A DNA stretch of 64,000 nt from Schistosoma mansoni. Its lineage: Eukaryota; Platyhelminthes; Trematoda; Strigeidida; Schistosomatidae. Below the pieces are notes generated by a model. The model ran no database searches. It saw nothing but the letters and a program-made list of their open reading frames with translations, and was not told where the DNA came from. A program made the position numbers and the translations under genes. Below are positions 10,501-21,558 of this stretch, in pieces. The stretch spans positions 124,001-188,000 of the forward strand of contig NW_017386051.1 in NCBI RefSeq assembly GCF_000237925.1. The letters are read 5' to 3'. Each line of letters starts with the position of its first letter. Positions within the stretch are counted from its first letter, which is position 1.

Positions 10501-11780
10501 TTGTTGTTAAGGCCAAAAAACACCCATTGTCGTTTAATTGTCCACTCCTATTCTTTAACCAGAGTTTTTCGAAATATTAAAGATTCCCATTATCTCACAA
10601 TGAGAATCTTTAATATTCTAAAATCACGTGGGGATCCTGTTGCATTTAAGGCACTCAATGAATTCCTGAAGTTCAATGCACGTCTCACAGAAGCGAGAAC
10701 GAGCTTAGGATTAGCTATAAATTGTATACAATCTAACAGACATCCTAAAATATATTGGAAGTTTTTGCGTCGCAACAGAATCTATCCTAATGCAAAAACA
10801 CTTGAAAGACATGCATCGAATCAAATTGATACTTTTAAAAATGAAAATCTGTGACTTAGAAAGGAATCTTCTTCAGAGACAATATTCCGTTGAAAACCTA
10901 CCGTCAGAGCTTCAGTTAATGTTCATGGATTATGTTGAAAAAATTTCTAAGAATAGATCTGAGAAGACGATGACAAAACTAGTGAAAACTTTGGAAAACC
11001 AAAAACCAGAAAAGGAATTTCCTTTCGTTCCGAAACGGTACGTATATAATTTTTCCAATATCGAACTAGATGTAATACAGCTAGAAGCTTTATCTCTGTG
11101 GCCTAAATTCTGTGATAGTAGACATAGAATCAACCAATTAGATACTCATGTGCAGTTTGAAAATTTATTTTCACAAACAACTGACTTGATTCCTACAACA
11201 TTGGAGGACCTAGCTAGGTTTAAGACCACTTTGGTTGACAGCAGCCAACAATACAAGAATAGTAAGAGCACTACGAACCACCTACTAACCAAGCAGCACC
11301 GAAACTCTTTAACAAAACTAAGAAATGAGGAAACTTTTATCATAAGCAAACCTGATAAAGGAGGAGGTATAGTCCTGATGAACAAAAAGGACTACATTGA
11401 AAAGATGGAAAACAATCCTTAGTGATCCCAACAAATTTCAAAAAGTCACCAGTCATTACGATATCAATAAAAAGTAGAAAACCAATTAGCAAACTCTCTT
11501 AAGGATCTAAAGAAAAAGGGAATAATTACACAAGATTCTATTAAACCGACTGGATCTTATACTCCACGACTATATGGTTTGCCTAAAGTTCATAAACCAG
11601 GTCTTCCACTGCGCCCAGTCCTAGACATGTTCAATTCCCCTTACCATAAAATTGCAAAGTGGCTAGTACGTATTTTAGAGCCCTTGCACAAATCAATTGT
11701 TAGTACGAGCGTAAAAGATGTATTCGACTTCACTTTCAAAATGGAAAATATGAATGTTTCTAATTTTTTCAAAATACACT
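10501..11780 (+). mobile_element. Penelope-like element, N-terminal half of the reverse-transcriptase protein
   Basis: Three consecutive frames read as one decayed protein. The first (10501-10854) has YWKFLRRNRIYPNAKTLERH. The second (10790-11422) has ALSLWPKFCDS, a FETLVDSS-like helix region and ISKPDKGGGIVLMNKKDYIE. The third (about 11560-11780) has TPRLYGLPKVHKPGLPLRPV and IAKWLVRILEPL. These are the N-terminal region and first reverse-transcriptase motifs of Penelope-like elements, a class known from schistosomes. The catalytic YXDD part and any GIY-YIG endonuclease are absent, so the copy is 3'-truncated. Two frame changes break it. Penelope proteins copy RNA into DNA at chromosome breaks or ends. 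Confidence 0.85.
10573..10617. repeat. Perfect 14-bp inverted repeat (hairpin) inside the Penelope-like element
   Basis: AATATTAAAGATTC at 10573-10586 pairs with GAATCTTTAATATT at 10604-10617 across a 17-nt loop, next to the start of the clear coding region. It may be a local inverted duplication. Confidence 0.7.
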
Positions 11781-12158
11781 GAAAAAAATTTCTACCTCTT
11801 ACTTGATTGATTCGACAGAACTATATCATCACATATAAGTAGTACATCAACATTTATTACTAATAACAACTGTATATTAGTAATTGAATTTTAAAGAATG
11901 TGTACCTCATACTCCGAGAAAAGTTTCATTCCACTATTGTTTTTTTCAGATCTACTTTTCAAATCTGAACAGATTTTCTAGCGGAGATGTATAATACAAT
12001 AGTCATAATTAGACGTAGATCTGTCAATTATTGTCTCTTATGGTGTACACATTGTCTAGATCAATCATTCTCATCATTTATAACTTGGTCTCTGAGAAAA
12101 AAAGTAAGATTTTAAGTTTTAATTACAGTTATATCATGAACTTTAGATTGTTAGTATG
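11781..12158. other. AT-rich spacer
   Basis: Nothing recognised between the Penelope-like element and the LTR fragment. Confidence 0.4.
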
Positions 12159-12308
12159 TGTTATATCCTGATAAGAATAATGAATATTAACATTTGGGAT
12201 CCATTTATGGACCAATACTATGCGTATATTTATATCGTATAATCATTAAATAACTAAACTATTCATATTCATGTCCTTTTTATTATAAACTTTATTTTGA
12301 CCTATGGT
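12159..12308 (+). mobile_element. Partial LTR (fossil)
   Basis: Begins TGTTATATCC and shares the blocks 'atccatttatgga' and 'catattcatgtcc' with the LTR at 2102 and 20527, then stops after 'tattttgacctatgg'. Only the 5' third of the LTR is present. Same unassigned family; old. Confidence 0.65.
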
Positions 12309-12744
12309 AGGATTTTATCAACCTTTGAGATTTAAACAAACAAACTACATCGGTTACTATTCAGTGGTCGGTCAGTGTAATTATCTCCCTATCACACTGT
12401 CTCATACAAAGTGAGTAGTTCATTAATAACGTTTCCAAATTTAACACGATGAAACATGTATTTGGATTCTACTGGAGTAGGGCAAGAGAAGTCAGTTACG
12501 GTAAACTAATTGATTAATCTATACGAATATTTGTCGAGATTATAAACGAACAGCTTGACAAAAATTTGGCGCCGAGTATAGAGTAGCCATTATATGTGAA
12601 AATTATATTTGAAATAATCTCAGCGATTGAAGTTTAAATAATTCCAACGTTTCTTCTAGCTAACTTGTGTGGACTTCTTCAGGGTAATAATCAAAATCAA
12701 AATAATCAAAAAGTAAATTAATTAGTCTACATTAAATCACACAG

Positions 12745-12937
12745 TGACTTTGTAAAATATGCAAATCATACATTGAATACAACATTTGCATATTTTTCTT
12801 GAGTTGTCCTTTACGTACTCCACCATTCTTTCTATCCTTTTCTCTATATTTCAACCTCCTGCTGGTAGGCATTCCACTCCCTATTCCCAATACGCCCTAT
12901 TTATATCTGTGCGCATAAGTAGCACACACTACATTAA
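12745..12937 (+). repeat. EPSILON repeat, diverged partial copy
   Basis: Contains 'catacattgaatac', 'gtcctttacgtactccacca' and the terminal 'gcataagtagcacacactac', in the same order as other EPSILON copies. The first quarter is missing. Confidence 0.55.
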
Positions 12938-13234
12938 GAGTATGAGTCTCCTAAACAATTCAACTACTCCTTGTTCATGAACTACAGTTAACACAAATCC
13001 CTCATTAAACATGGCTTTTTCATTATTTTTAATCATCCAAGTGATTGATTATGTAATTATAAACCGAAAAGAATATTGGTCGTAAGTTTCGTTCTGTTAT
13101 GTTTGTTATTTACAAAATATTAGACAAAATATATACACCTGATAAACTGTCTTTATCATTAATGGCGTCCATGAATAATATTATTGCTCGATCATAAACT
13201 TACAACGAGAAATCAAATATTTTATGAAGACATG
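12938..13234. other. AT-rich spacer
   Basis: No feature seen. Confidence 0.35.
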
Positions 13235-13325
13235 GATGATGGCTTGTAGTAGAATCCAGAATGTGCGTTTCGTCCCATTTAAGACTCGTCAGGAGGAGTT
13301 ACCTGCATCTCAGAATTGATGGTCT
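13235..13325 (-). mobile_element. ALPHA SINE, ribozyme fragment, minus strand
   Basis: Reads on the minus strand as a decayed hammerhead (complement of 'gtgcgtttcgtcccatttaa' and 'gactcgtcagg') plus the flanking 'gttacctgcatctcagaatt'. The tRNA-like head is absent. Confidence 0.65.
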
Positions 13326-13611
13326 CATCGGAACACACTAATCAGTTTGTTGATATTTATAGAACAAATATGATTTAAAATTCCTAAAAGATTGACCTGG
13401 AAAAGTTTTGAAATATAATAATTGCTTTTAATGGTTAACATTTAGTGTTATCCTTAAGTGACAAACGTGGAATAATGTCAAAATTTAATGAAGATTAATT
13501 TGTGAAGTTTTTGGTCATTTAGTGAACAAAAAATTAAATTTCTCACATAAATAACAAAAAGATATGTCAATAAAAACAAATGACGTATAAATTAACGTAA
13601 GCGAAATATTC

Positions 13612-13922
13612 ACGTTCATTTTAAAGAAGGCGTGACCAGTGGAGTCTGGTCCATGTCGGGTAGAGATAGATATCTACCTCAGACATTGGATCAATGGTTG
13701 GGAAAAATCATGGGTTGACTGAAGTTAGACATTAACACTATTGAATGCTGGCTTAGTGCTATAAAGATTAAGAGTTAGCACACGAGATTTAATGTCCTAA
13801 GTTCTAGACTTTTTGTTGGAGGATCGTCAATGCATAATACTGAGGAGTCCCATGGTAGGGCGAAACGGTAGTCCAATGCTTCCAGACTTTCAATATTAGT
13901 CTAGCTTAGATTAACTTATGTG
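13612..13922 (+). mobile_element. BETA SINE, near full length, diverged
   Basis: Has the 5' block 'gaccagtggagtctggtcc', 'gactgaagttagacattaac', a degraded tRNA-like head and a hammerhead region 'ctgaggagtcccatggtagg' plus 'gcgaaacggtagtcc' that keeps the core halves and a GUC triplet. Stem II (GTCC/GGGC) and stem I (ATACTG/CAATGC) contain mismatches, so activity is doubtful. The 3' arm follows. Confidence 0.75.
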
Positions 13923-14417
13923 CACTTATCTACTTAATTTCAGTTTTAATGATAAGTATGATAAAATAATTGGTCGAAATACTCTATGGTATGTTTGTTA
14001 GTGAACAGTAGTGAAATACAAGATACATATTTAGTCTTATTGAACACTTCACAGATAGATGTAGTCGCATGTCAATACAGATATTCACTTTCTAGAGACT
14101 CTAATACACTGAGTTTTTTTCAATCTATAGTGAACCATCTACCAAGCTGCTGAGTCAAATTAACCACTAACCTTTTAAATTATTGAGAATTTAGTAATTT
14201 TCTTCACGGAATTAGTACTATAACAAAAAGTTTTCATATATATACGGTTGTACAGCTTGATAATAAATTCGTTGAAAAGAGATACCTTCGCTGAACTTCA
14301 TGTTATTAATTCTTTGTAAATTTGTCAAGCGTTGTATGTACCAATCGACATTTGTCTAGTTCTATCGTAAATACAAAAGATAGAAAGTTGTAAACAGTGA
14401 AGCTAATAACCAATTTC

Positions 14418-14630
14418 ATAGTTGAAAGCGAGAGTCAGTTGGAGCTAACCACCAAGAAAAACCCTCGAAGCACTGGACGACCGTTTTGTCCTATTGTGGG
14501 ACTCCTCAGCAGTTCACATCCACGACCTCGCCTCGCAAGATTAAAACCCAGGACCTACCAATCTCGCGCCAGAGCACTTAACCAATTTCAACTATGAAAA
14601 TACTAAATCTCCACAAAAACTCATTCTGAT
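14418..14630 (-). mobile_element. BETA SINE, minus strand with short inverted end
   Basis: Minus-sense 3' arm, hammerhead (G12 changed: GGACAAAAC) and tRNA-like head with plus-strand 'aaaacccaggacctaccaat'. It then switches abruptly to the plus-sense arm end 'aatttcaactatgaaaatac' and tail 'taaatctccacaaaaac'. The second arm is only about 40 nt. Confidence 0.8.
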
Positions 14631-14799
14631 AATAACTAGTTTGTTTTAAAATATCACCACTTTACTAAACTTCTATTTTTGAAAAGTGATTAAAATTTTA
14701 ACCGATTTGATTTTTAATGGTTTGAATTATTCCGCTGGTGATATATTAACCGAATTTTGATTAACCTTAGTTGGTATCTCTGATCAAATAAGACCGCTT

Positions 14800-15612
14800 A
14801 CTTTAGCCCTTTCTCTTTCCTCTGGTGGTCGGGTGGATCATGAAGACTTCCACATGTCAAGGGAAGCACAGAATACTGTGAACAATTTGAACTCAGCTAT
14901 ACAAATTAGAATTTGCAGATAACCTGACAAATGCATATGTAGCATCAGCCTCTGCATCAGTAGGCCTCAACATACACAGGGAAAAAAGCAAGATCCAAAA
15001 TACAACACGGAGAACACCAACCCAGATACACTTGATAGAGAAACTCTGGAAGAGATGGAAAGTTTCACGTATCTGGGTAGCATCATCGATGAACAAGAAG
15101 GATCTGATACAGACTTAAAGGCGAGGATTGACAAAGCAAGCACAGCATTCCTACAATTTAGGAACAAATAGAACTCAAAGAGACTGTCAACCAATATCAA
15201 AGTAAGAATCTTGAATACAAACCTCAAGATAGTTCTACTACACGGAGTTGAAACTTCGATAACTATCACAACTATCATCAAAAAAGTAAAGTTATTTATA
15301 AACAATTATCTACGCAAGATATTTAATGTTCCTTGGGTGAATACCATTAAAAACAAACTACTTCGGAAGAGAAGAAACCAGCTTCCATATGAAGAGGAAA
15401 CTATGAAAAGACGATGGATGTGCACAGGAAATTTACTGAGGAAATCATCAAACTGAATCATGAATTCCGAAAGGAAGAGAAAAAGAGGAAGATTAAAGAA
15501 GCAGACATAAAAAGGATGAACAGGAACTGGAAAGGATTGTCCAGGACAGGGTTGGTTGGAGAATCCAGGTTGGCGACCTATGCTCCCATGAAGGGTAACA
15601 GACGTAAATTAG
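14800..15612 (+). mobile_element. LINE-A, longest copy: reverse-transcriptase palm to C-terminus
   Basis: Broken frames read WIMKTSTCQGKHRI, then EFADNLTNAYVASASASVGL, where the catalytic FADD box has decayed to FADN. Next come ESFTYLGSIIDEQEGSDTDL, KARIDKASTAFLQFRNK, STNIKVRILNTNLKIVLLHG, TIIKKVKLFINNYLRKIF and KRMNRNWKGLSRT. This order (palm motif C, YLGS motif, thumb, then the C-terminal GHTLR/RPK block) fits RTE-like non-LTR retrotransposons; SR2 of Schistosoma mansoni is a candidate relative. Several frame changes make it dead. The endonuclease domain is missing, as expected for a 5'-truncated LINE insertion. Frames at 15211-15456 and 15414-15647 are its pieces. Confidence 0.85.
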
Positions 15613-15649
15613 TTAGTTGGCAACCTGTGCGGATTGTCTCAAAATAGCC

Positions 15650-15850
15650 ATCATGACACAAATTTGTGCAGGACGGCTAGGATTTAGCTAGCAGTGAAAT
15701 CTATCACACGATTTCCATCTTATCTTGGACTAGTCAGTTGGATGTACTTGCATTAGGGTTGATGTTAACTCAGTGTCCCTTACAAGCGCTCGATGTGTCC
15801 TGCCCTTAGCTGTTTAATTCTGATAGCAATTCACTTGTGAAGCAGATATA
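15650..15850 (-). mobile_element. ALPHA SINE, old minus-strand copy
   Basis: Traces of the minus-sense ALPHA order remain: 'tagctagcagtgaaatct', 'ggactagtcagttggatgta', 'gatgttaactcagtgtccc' and 'tctgatagcaattcacttgt'. The ribozyme core is heavily mutated. Confidence 0.6.
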
Positions 15851-17355
15851 AATTCAAATCTTGGATTGTACGCAATCTCAGAAATGTAAGTAAATCTTTG
15901 TAAGTTACATGTTGGACAAAACGTGCTTCCTGGATTACATTGGAAGCCACATTATTTGTATTCTGTATGATGACAAGTTAGTATTGATTTGTTTTCTTTC
16001 ATTCCCAACTTTAAATTCTATCACATCAAGAATATTTATCTTCATCATCATCATCGAAATCATCATCAAGATTATGGTCGTCGACACACTTATAATTATT
16101 ACTCACATATATACATTACTGTTTATTCATATCAAAACAATAAGACATTCATACTTGTTCATATTAGTCACCACATTTATGTTTTTTCATCTGAACTATT
16201 TGTGTTTTGTTGTACCATTCACTAAACTCTATCACCTAAAAAAACCTGAATCATTTAACATTTTTTTTATTGTCATATTTTATGTCTTATTATTGTGCTG
16301 TTTTCACTTATTTTCTCTTCTTCAAAACTGACCATAACAACTAGAATTGACTGTTTACATGCTGTGCTACAATTAACTATTAGTCAACTTTCATTTTAAG
16401 TGGGTTTTACAATTACTAATATCAATTTTTGGTTTATTCCTCGTTACATTTATGTGTGTTATTCACTATGAATGGTGTTGTTTTCCTTTACAGACTATAA
16501 ACCTTCTTTTAAGAAAAAAATTGTATTAGTCAGTAGTAGTATTGAACAGTATCCAAAGTGGATGGAGTTGATTTGTTTTGTGGTGAATATGTCCTATCGT
16601 TAACAAGCTGTACTAACATAAAACCAGTCTGATAACTGGACTTATTAAATGGTCTTAACTATACTACTGTTTTTGTTTTGGATTGTTGTCTAATTGATTT
16701 AAGACTGTATGAATGCTGAAATTTGTCAATGGAATAATGTTTTTAATGACTGGTTTAGTCGAAAGAGAGAAAAACGGATAATGAATTCAGCTGCTTCATA
16801 CCGTCAGATTATCTTCTATGAGACTGAAAGTCTCCAAATATTGATAACTGATATGCTGTCTACTTGAATACTTGCTACTGGTTACCTCTTGATTCTATGT
16901 TTCTCCAAACTATTTCTACATCTGTACCAAATAGTAGAGAACAATCTAAAAATAAGAATAGAATCCGTACTTCATTGATCATCTATGTACAGAAAGCAAA
17001 CTTACTTATAAGTTTATTAATTGTTAACCGTTAAACTCTGAATACATCTGGAAACATGAAAAATGAAGTAGCAGAGTACGTAATTATCTAATCAATATTT
17101 GGATGAATTTTTTCCAGCCTTTTCCTGACTTCTGAAGATCTTATTGAGGTATTCATATAGGATCCTAACAGTTATGAATTTATATAAATATGATTATATG
17201 TTATGTAACTTAGTGAGTGGATTCTGTTCATCAATAGTGGAAGTAGGTGACCATAATTGACCTGTTGTTTCAGAAATAAGCTGTTTACCGATTTACATTC
17301 TTTTTTAGATAACTATGCGCAGCAGTACTCGGGTGTATATCTGTTTCAAAGGAGA
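15851..17355. other. Repeat-poor region; one AT-driven open frame
   Basis: No repeat family was found. A 140-codon frame at 15909-16331 is made of isoleucine-, leucine- and phenylalanine-rich residues and includes a run from an imperfect CATCAT microsatellite. It starts in the edge of an old SINE and has no recognisable domain, so I do not call a gene. Confidence 0.4.
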
Positions 17356-17359
17356 TCAG

Positions 17360-17690
17360 AAGTGGTCGAATAGCTTAGTGGTAATGTCTCGGATCGTCGA
17401 TCTAGGTGTCATGAAATCAAGTCCGCCGGGGAGTATCAATCCCCTCAAGATTACGGGTACATCACACTTATGAGTGCCAGATAGCACAGAATCTAGTTTC
17501 AGGGTTTCATACCGGCTACTTCCAATCACCACCTCATATCCCAAAATAGTTCACACGATTTGAAGTCAATTAGATTAATGGCCATGCTGGATCTTAACCG
17601 ATAGCGTTAGATTAACACTAAAGAAGAATCTGACATACATGTCATCGGTTACTGCTCAGTGATCAATCAAATGTAAAACACGCTTTGTAC
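17360..17690 (+). mobile_element. GAMMA SINE, copy 1 with tRNA-like head and dead hammerhead
   Basis: The head has a good box A ('tagcttagtgg') and a weak box B. A decayed hammerhead follows (about 17467-17513) in which CTGA is CTTA, so G5 is lost; stem II GTGC/GCAC is still perfect. The body ('agggtttcat', 'atagcgttagattaacac', 'tcatcggttactgctcagtg', 'atcaatcaaatgt') aligns with the second copy at 36650-36885. The 62-codon minus frame over it is chance. Confidence 0.75.
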
Positions 17691-19150
17691 AGCCAATATA
17701 ATCTGCTATACTAGAGGAAGTAAACTGATAGATACATATTGATTTAGAAATTTATACTTATCACTTCCTCAAGTGAAATATCTACTGAAGAAGACAATGA
17801 GTTACTTTTTCACATAACAATGAATGTTAGACAAGAGCAGTACATTTATTTCGTTTGTAAATTCTTGTAAATACTGGAAAAAAAACAAATACTAGCATTC
17901 AGTTAGTTGGATAGTTCACTGAGATTTCTTAAAATTTCAAGTCGACAACACACCTATCTCTTTTCAGTATAAGATTTTTCAACTGTATGCATGAATGACT
18001 CAGAAAATGAAATCGAACTGAAAACCTTCGAATTCCTTCAAAGCACGATTATGTATAGAGTATATGATCAATTTCATAAACCAATAGTCACAAGATAATC
18101 ATAAATTTAGAAAAGTCTATATGATGTTCTAACAGGGAAATTGATATTTGTGGAGATTGTTTAAATAGAGATAATTTTTAGAAACACTTTGCCAATATTT
18201 TTATTATTCAAGTTACATCTAATTGATACACTTTTCACTATTGATTACTAAAACGTTTGTTGAAATTGTAACATTGATTTCCTGGTGATAAGACACTTCT
18301 TTAAACTGTTGTCATCACTATCTCTCAATTGGATAGATATGAATTTACCAGGACAGTATATATTTTCAGTTAGTGTTTCACTACTCTTATGATATTTACG
18401 TGGATCATATAAATCTTTTCTTCACTCATACGGATAACGCTTGCAAATAACTCTTCTAACAACGACTTTTTATTTGCTTTCATATTGATTTTTGAAACTT
18501 TTTAACTCATGAATTTGTTCCAAGTAAGACAATCATTTGAAAATCAGGAAGTATTTGATAGCTGTTTTATCTTAGAATGGAACTCCTTGACATTATGTAT
18601 CCAAAACCTCACCTGGTATTTAGACTGTTTTTAAACTAAGATAAACTAATGCTTTCAACTTTGAAAATATCAGTCTCCAGGATATCCCTTTACATATATC
18701 TTTATATGTCTAAAAGTTTTCTGATTGTTTCTGTTTGTTACACTACCCACTTGCTGCATTTTTCTTATCTTATACCACATAAAAGTAATCTCTCAAGATA
18801 TTAATTTACAGTAGTGATGTTTTGCTTTTCAGAAATATACCATTAAAATATCTAGTCAGCTATTTAAAAACAAACAAAAAAAGAATTTTTTTTTTGTAGC
18901 ATAATTATGATTAACCAATCACAATTAGAAAAATGAAGTCTTTCCTGATTGACTGATACCGACGGCCACATATTGAATCTTATGAATAACAGCTCCATTA
19001 CTGATAAGGTTGATTTCTTTTTTTTTTATTTCTTACTTGATATTTGATTTTAATGACAGACCAGTTGAAATTATGTTGTTATTTCTTAAAAACTTTTCGT
19101 TACAATATAAACTATTTAAAGATATATTTATAATGTAAAATGCTCATAGT
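17691..19150. other. Repeat-poor AT-rich stretch
   Basis: No repeats, RNA genes or supported frames noticed over about 1.4 kb. Confidence 0.4.
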
Positions 19151-19295
19151 TTCAAGCATGAATTGATTTAGCTAGACAACCATTGAGAAGTTGAAAGTAC
19201 TGGATAGTCGTTTCACACACATCTACATATAAAGAGTCTCATACTAGGACAAAATAGCTGTTAAGTGCTTTCATGCTTTAAACAGAGGTCTAGAT
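19151..19295 (+). mobile_element. BETA SINE, old mini-foldback
   Basis: The minus arm 'aattgatttagctagacaac' with 'gtactggatagtcgtttcac' faces the plus part 'agtctcatactaggacaaaa' and 'gtgctttcatgctttaaaca'. The tRNA-like core is lost. Confidence 0.6.
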
Positions 19296-19309
19296 AATAT
19301 TGTGATGTT

Positions 19310-19530
19310 TGCTACTTATGTCTGTCGATATAAGTAGCAAGTAACATCAATCAAAAGTTGAATGGCTGGTAGCAAAAGGCTAAGAAGATCGAGTTGAAGT
19401 GAATAGAAAGCAATTGTGAATTGGAAGAATCATACAGAATGTGAAGAATAAATAACGGAAATTTGCAAAGGAAGTATTCAATGTATGGTTCCCATATTTT
19501 ACCAAGAGATTCTGTAACTTGTACCGAAAT
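19310..19530 (-). repeat. EPSILON repeat, minus strand
   Basis: Begins with the palindromic end ('gctacttatgtctgtcgata') and continues 'catcaatcaaaagttgaatg', 'ctaagaagatcgagttgaag' and 'agtattcaatgtatggttcc', the complement of the other copies. The far end is diverged. Confidence 0.7.
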
Positions 19531-19907
19531 ATATTGGTTGTGTTTTTTTTCGCAACGTCGTCAGTTTTTGATTTAGCCTATAAACATTTTACAGTGTATA
19601 CAAATCTCTGATACTAGTTTATGAAGGTTTGTATTTTCACGTTGTTACTGTTCAATAATAAAAGTGGTGTTGACTCAACGAACTCATTCGAAGAAGACAA
19701 TAAACAGTCGATTCCAATCTTATTAAGATTCATGACATCCATAGTGATAAGAGGGATTGAATCTGACTGGTTTATGTAAAAAAATTGTTTATTAGGTAAC
19801 CTTTAACTGCCTTAGATAACAGAAGTGATTTAATCAGTATGATGCCTTTCTACTCAACAATTAACTGTAAATAAAGTCTGGTAAGTTTGACAAAATGTTA
19901 TTTTCAG

Positions 19908-20234
19908 AGGGGGTTTTGTGGAGATTTCAGTATTTTCATAGTTGAAATCATGAGTTAATTTACGCTAGACCACCATGGAAAACCTGGAAGCACTAAACGA
20001 CCGTTTCATCCTAGAATGGGACTTCTCAGTAGTGAGCATCCATGATCTCGCTCGCGGGATGCCGGCTAAGTGGTTTAGAGGTTAAGTGTTTTCACGCGAG
20101 ACCACTAAGTCCTGGGTTCAAATCCCGCGAGTGAGATCGTGTTTGCTCACTGCTGATGAGTTCCATACTAGGACGAAACAGCCATACGGGTTTTCCATGA
20201 TGGTCTAGCTTTAATTAACTAATGAATTCATCTA
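19908..20234 (+). mobile_element. BETA SINE, foldback form
   Basis: Minus-sense tail ('gggggttttgtggagatttc') and arm to 20055, then the plus-sense head 'gatgccggctaagtggttta' with box B 'gggttcaaatccc' and the plus arm ending 'ttaactaatgaattcatcta'. Same layout as 1489-1821. Both hammerheads carry core changes. Confidence 0.8.
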
Positions 20235-20526
20235 ATAAATTAAATCATATTTGTGCTGAATGTTACATGAACTCAGTATGAATCTTTGAAAATGATACTG
20301 ATGAAATAAGTTATTTATTATTTATTGATTGAATTGATGGCGATGACATATGAAAATTAGCTACATCCCAATAAACAATTAATTGGTTAAGTAGTATTAA
20401 CCTACGAGGATAGAATGTTGAAGCTGTCAGCGATTAAATGAATGAACAAATGTATATTGTTCTCTAACTAATTCAAAATTTCCCACTTGCGACTAACCTA
20501 GGAGTTAAAGGTACATGTTTTATTTT
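20235..20526. other. AT-rich spacer
   Basis: Nothing recognised. Confidence 0.35.
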
Positions 20527-21056
20527 TGTTATATCCCGTGGAGATTTATGGATGGTAACTTTGAGAACTATTTGTGGACCAATATGATATTTATATTTCT
20601 TAATGCATAATTGTTAATTGACTAAACTATTCATATTCGTGTCCCTCTTATCATGAGCTTTATTTTGACTTATAGTCTATTATCATACGATTTACCACTC
20701 TTGAGTTATCCCTAGTCCATTAATTACTGTTCCCCCTATTCCTAGCCACATTTGGCTAAATCTTGTACAAATATTATTTTCTATTTTATGGTACGATGTG
20801 GTCAGTTTGTTTGGTATATAAACTCAGTATGTTTGAGAATAATGATTCTTATTGCAGAGGCTGTTATTGGTGTTGTGGACTTAACTGGCTAGGCTAAGCA
20901 GAAAGCAGGACTGACAAGTACTCAAGACTGCTCATACAGCTTTTGTGTATCATTGCTCTGATCGATATTTCACTCCTCTCTAGTAGGTGGGGATCATCAC
21001 TTCATATATCAAACAAGGCACTCGTACGCACTCACGCACACTCACTTGATATAACA
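20527..21056 (+). mobile_element. Lone LTR (fossil), second full-length copy
   Basis: Begins TGTTATATCC and ends GATATAACA; internal blocks match the LTR at 2102-2593 in order ('catattcgtgtccctcttat', 'ccacatttggctaaatcttg', 'gcagaggctgttattggtgt'). At about 530 bp it is slightly longer, mainly near its 3' end ('ctcgtacgcactcacgcaca'). No internal coding region lies next to it. Confidence 0.65.
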
Positions 21057-21302
21057 GTTTTATTTAAGACTTTTCAGTTGAATGAATTTGAATCCTAATG
21101 TTTAATTTTTTCGTCACTTTCTTTTGTTCTCTCTCTCTCCCTGTATATATATTTATATACAGAATATAGTTAGAAGTTCGTTTGATTTTCAATAATTGCC
21201 GATAGATACCATAATGATTTGTCAATAACATTGGTACTTTCGAAAACATTTCTATTTGGAACTGGAATAATGAAGAATAAAAAATAAGTACTTCAGATTT
21301 CC

Positions 21303-21558
21303 GGTAAGACTATAAGTTATGAACGACATTTGAGCAACACTAAAATGACCTTGGAATACCCACCTACTTACTAGGATTAGATGAGGGTTATATATTAGTG
21401 TGAAGAATTAGGTTTGGAATGCGATTTAATGTTTTCATCACTGACATCAGCTATAATGCTAAAACGGTATTTAGCTGAATGAGTGAATGAAATTCACGAC
21501 AAAACGTAAGATCTGCTATCTTAAATCTGACTGCTTCGTCCATAAATTATTGTCTCTC
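21303..21558 (+). mobile_element. DELTA MITE-like DNA element, copy 1
   Basis: Starts GGTAAGACTATAAGTTATGA and ends with the inverted counterpart near 'tccataaattattgtctctc'. Internal blocks ('ggttatatattagtgtgaag', 'cactgacatcagctataatg') match copies at 28078, 36016 and 50092. Non-coding. Confidence 0.7.

Noticed and set aside
15909-16331. 140-codon open frame, the second longest in the window
   Set aside because: It is made of AT-rich codons giving Ile, Leu, Phe and Tyr, includes a CATCAT simple repeat, starts at the edge of an old SINE and shows no domain.
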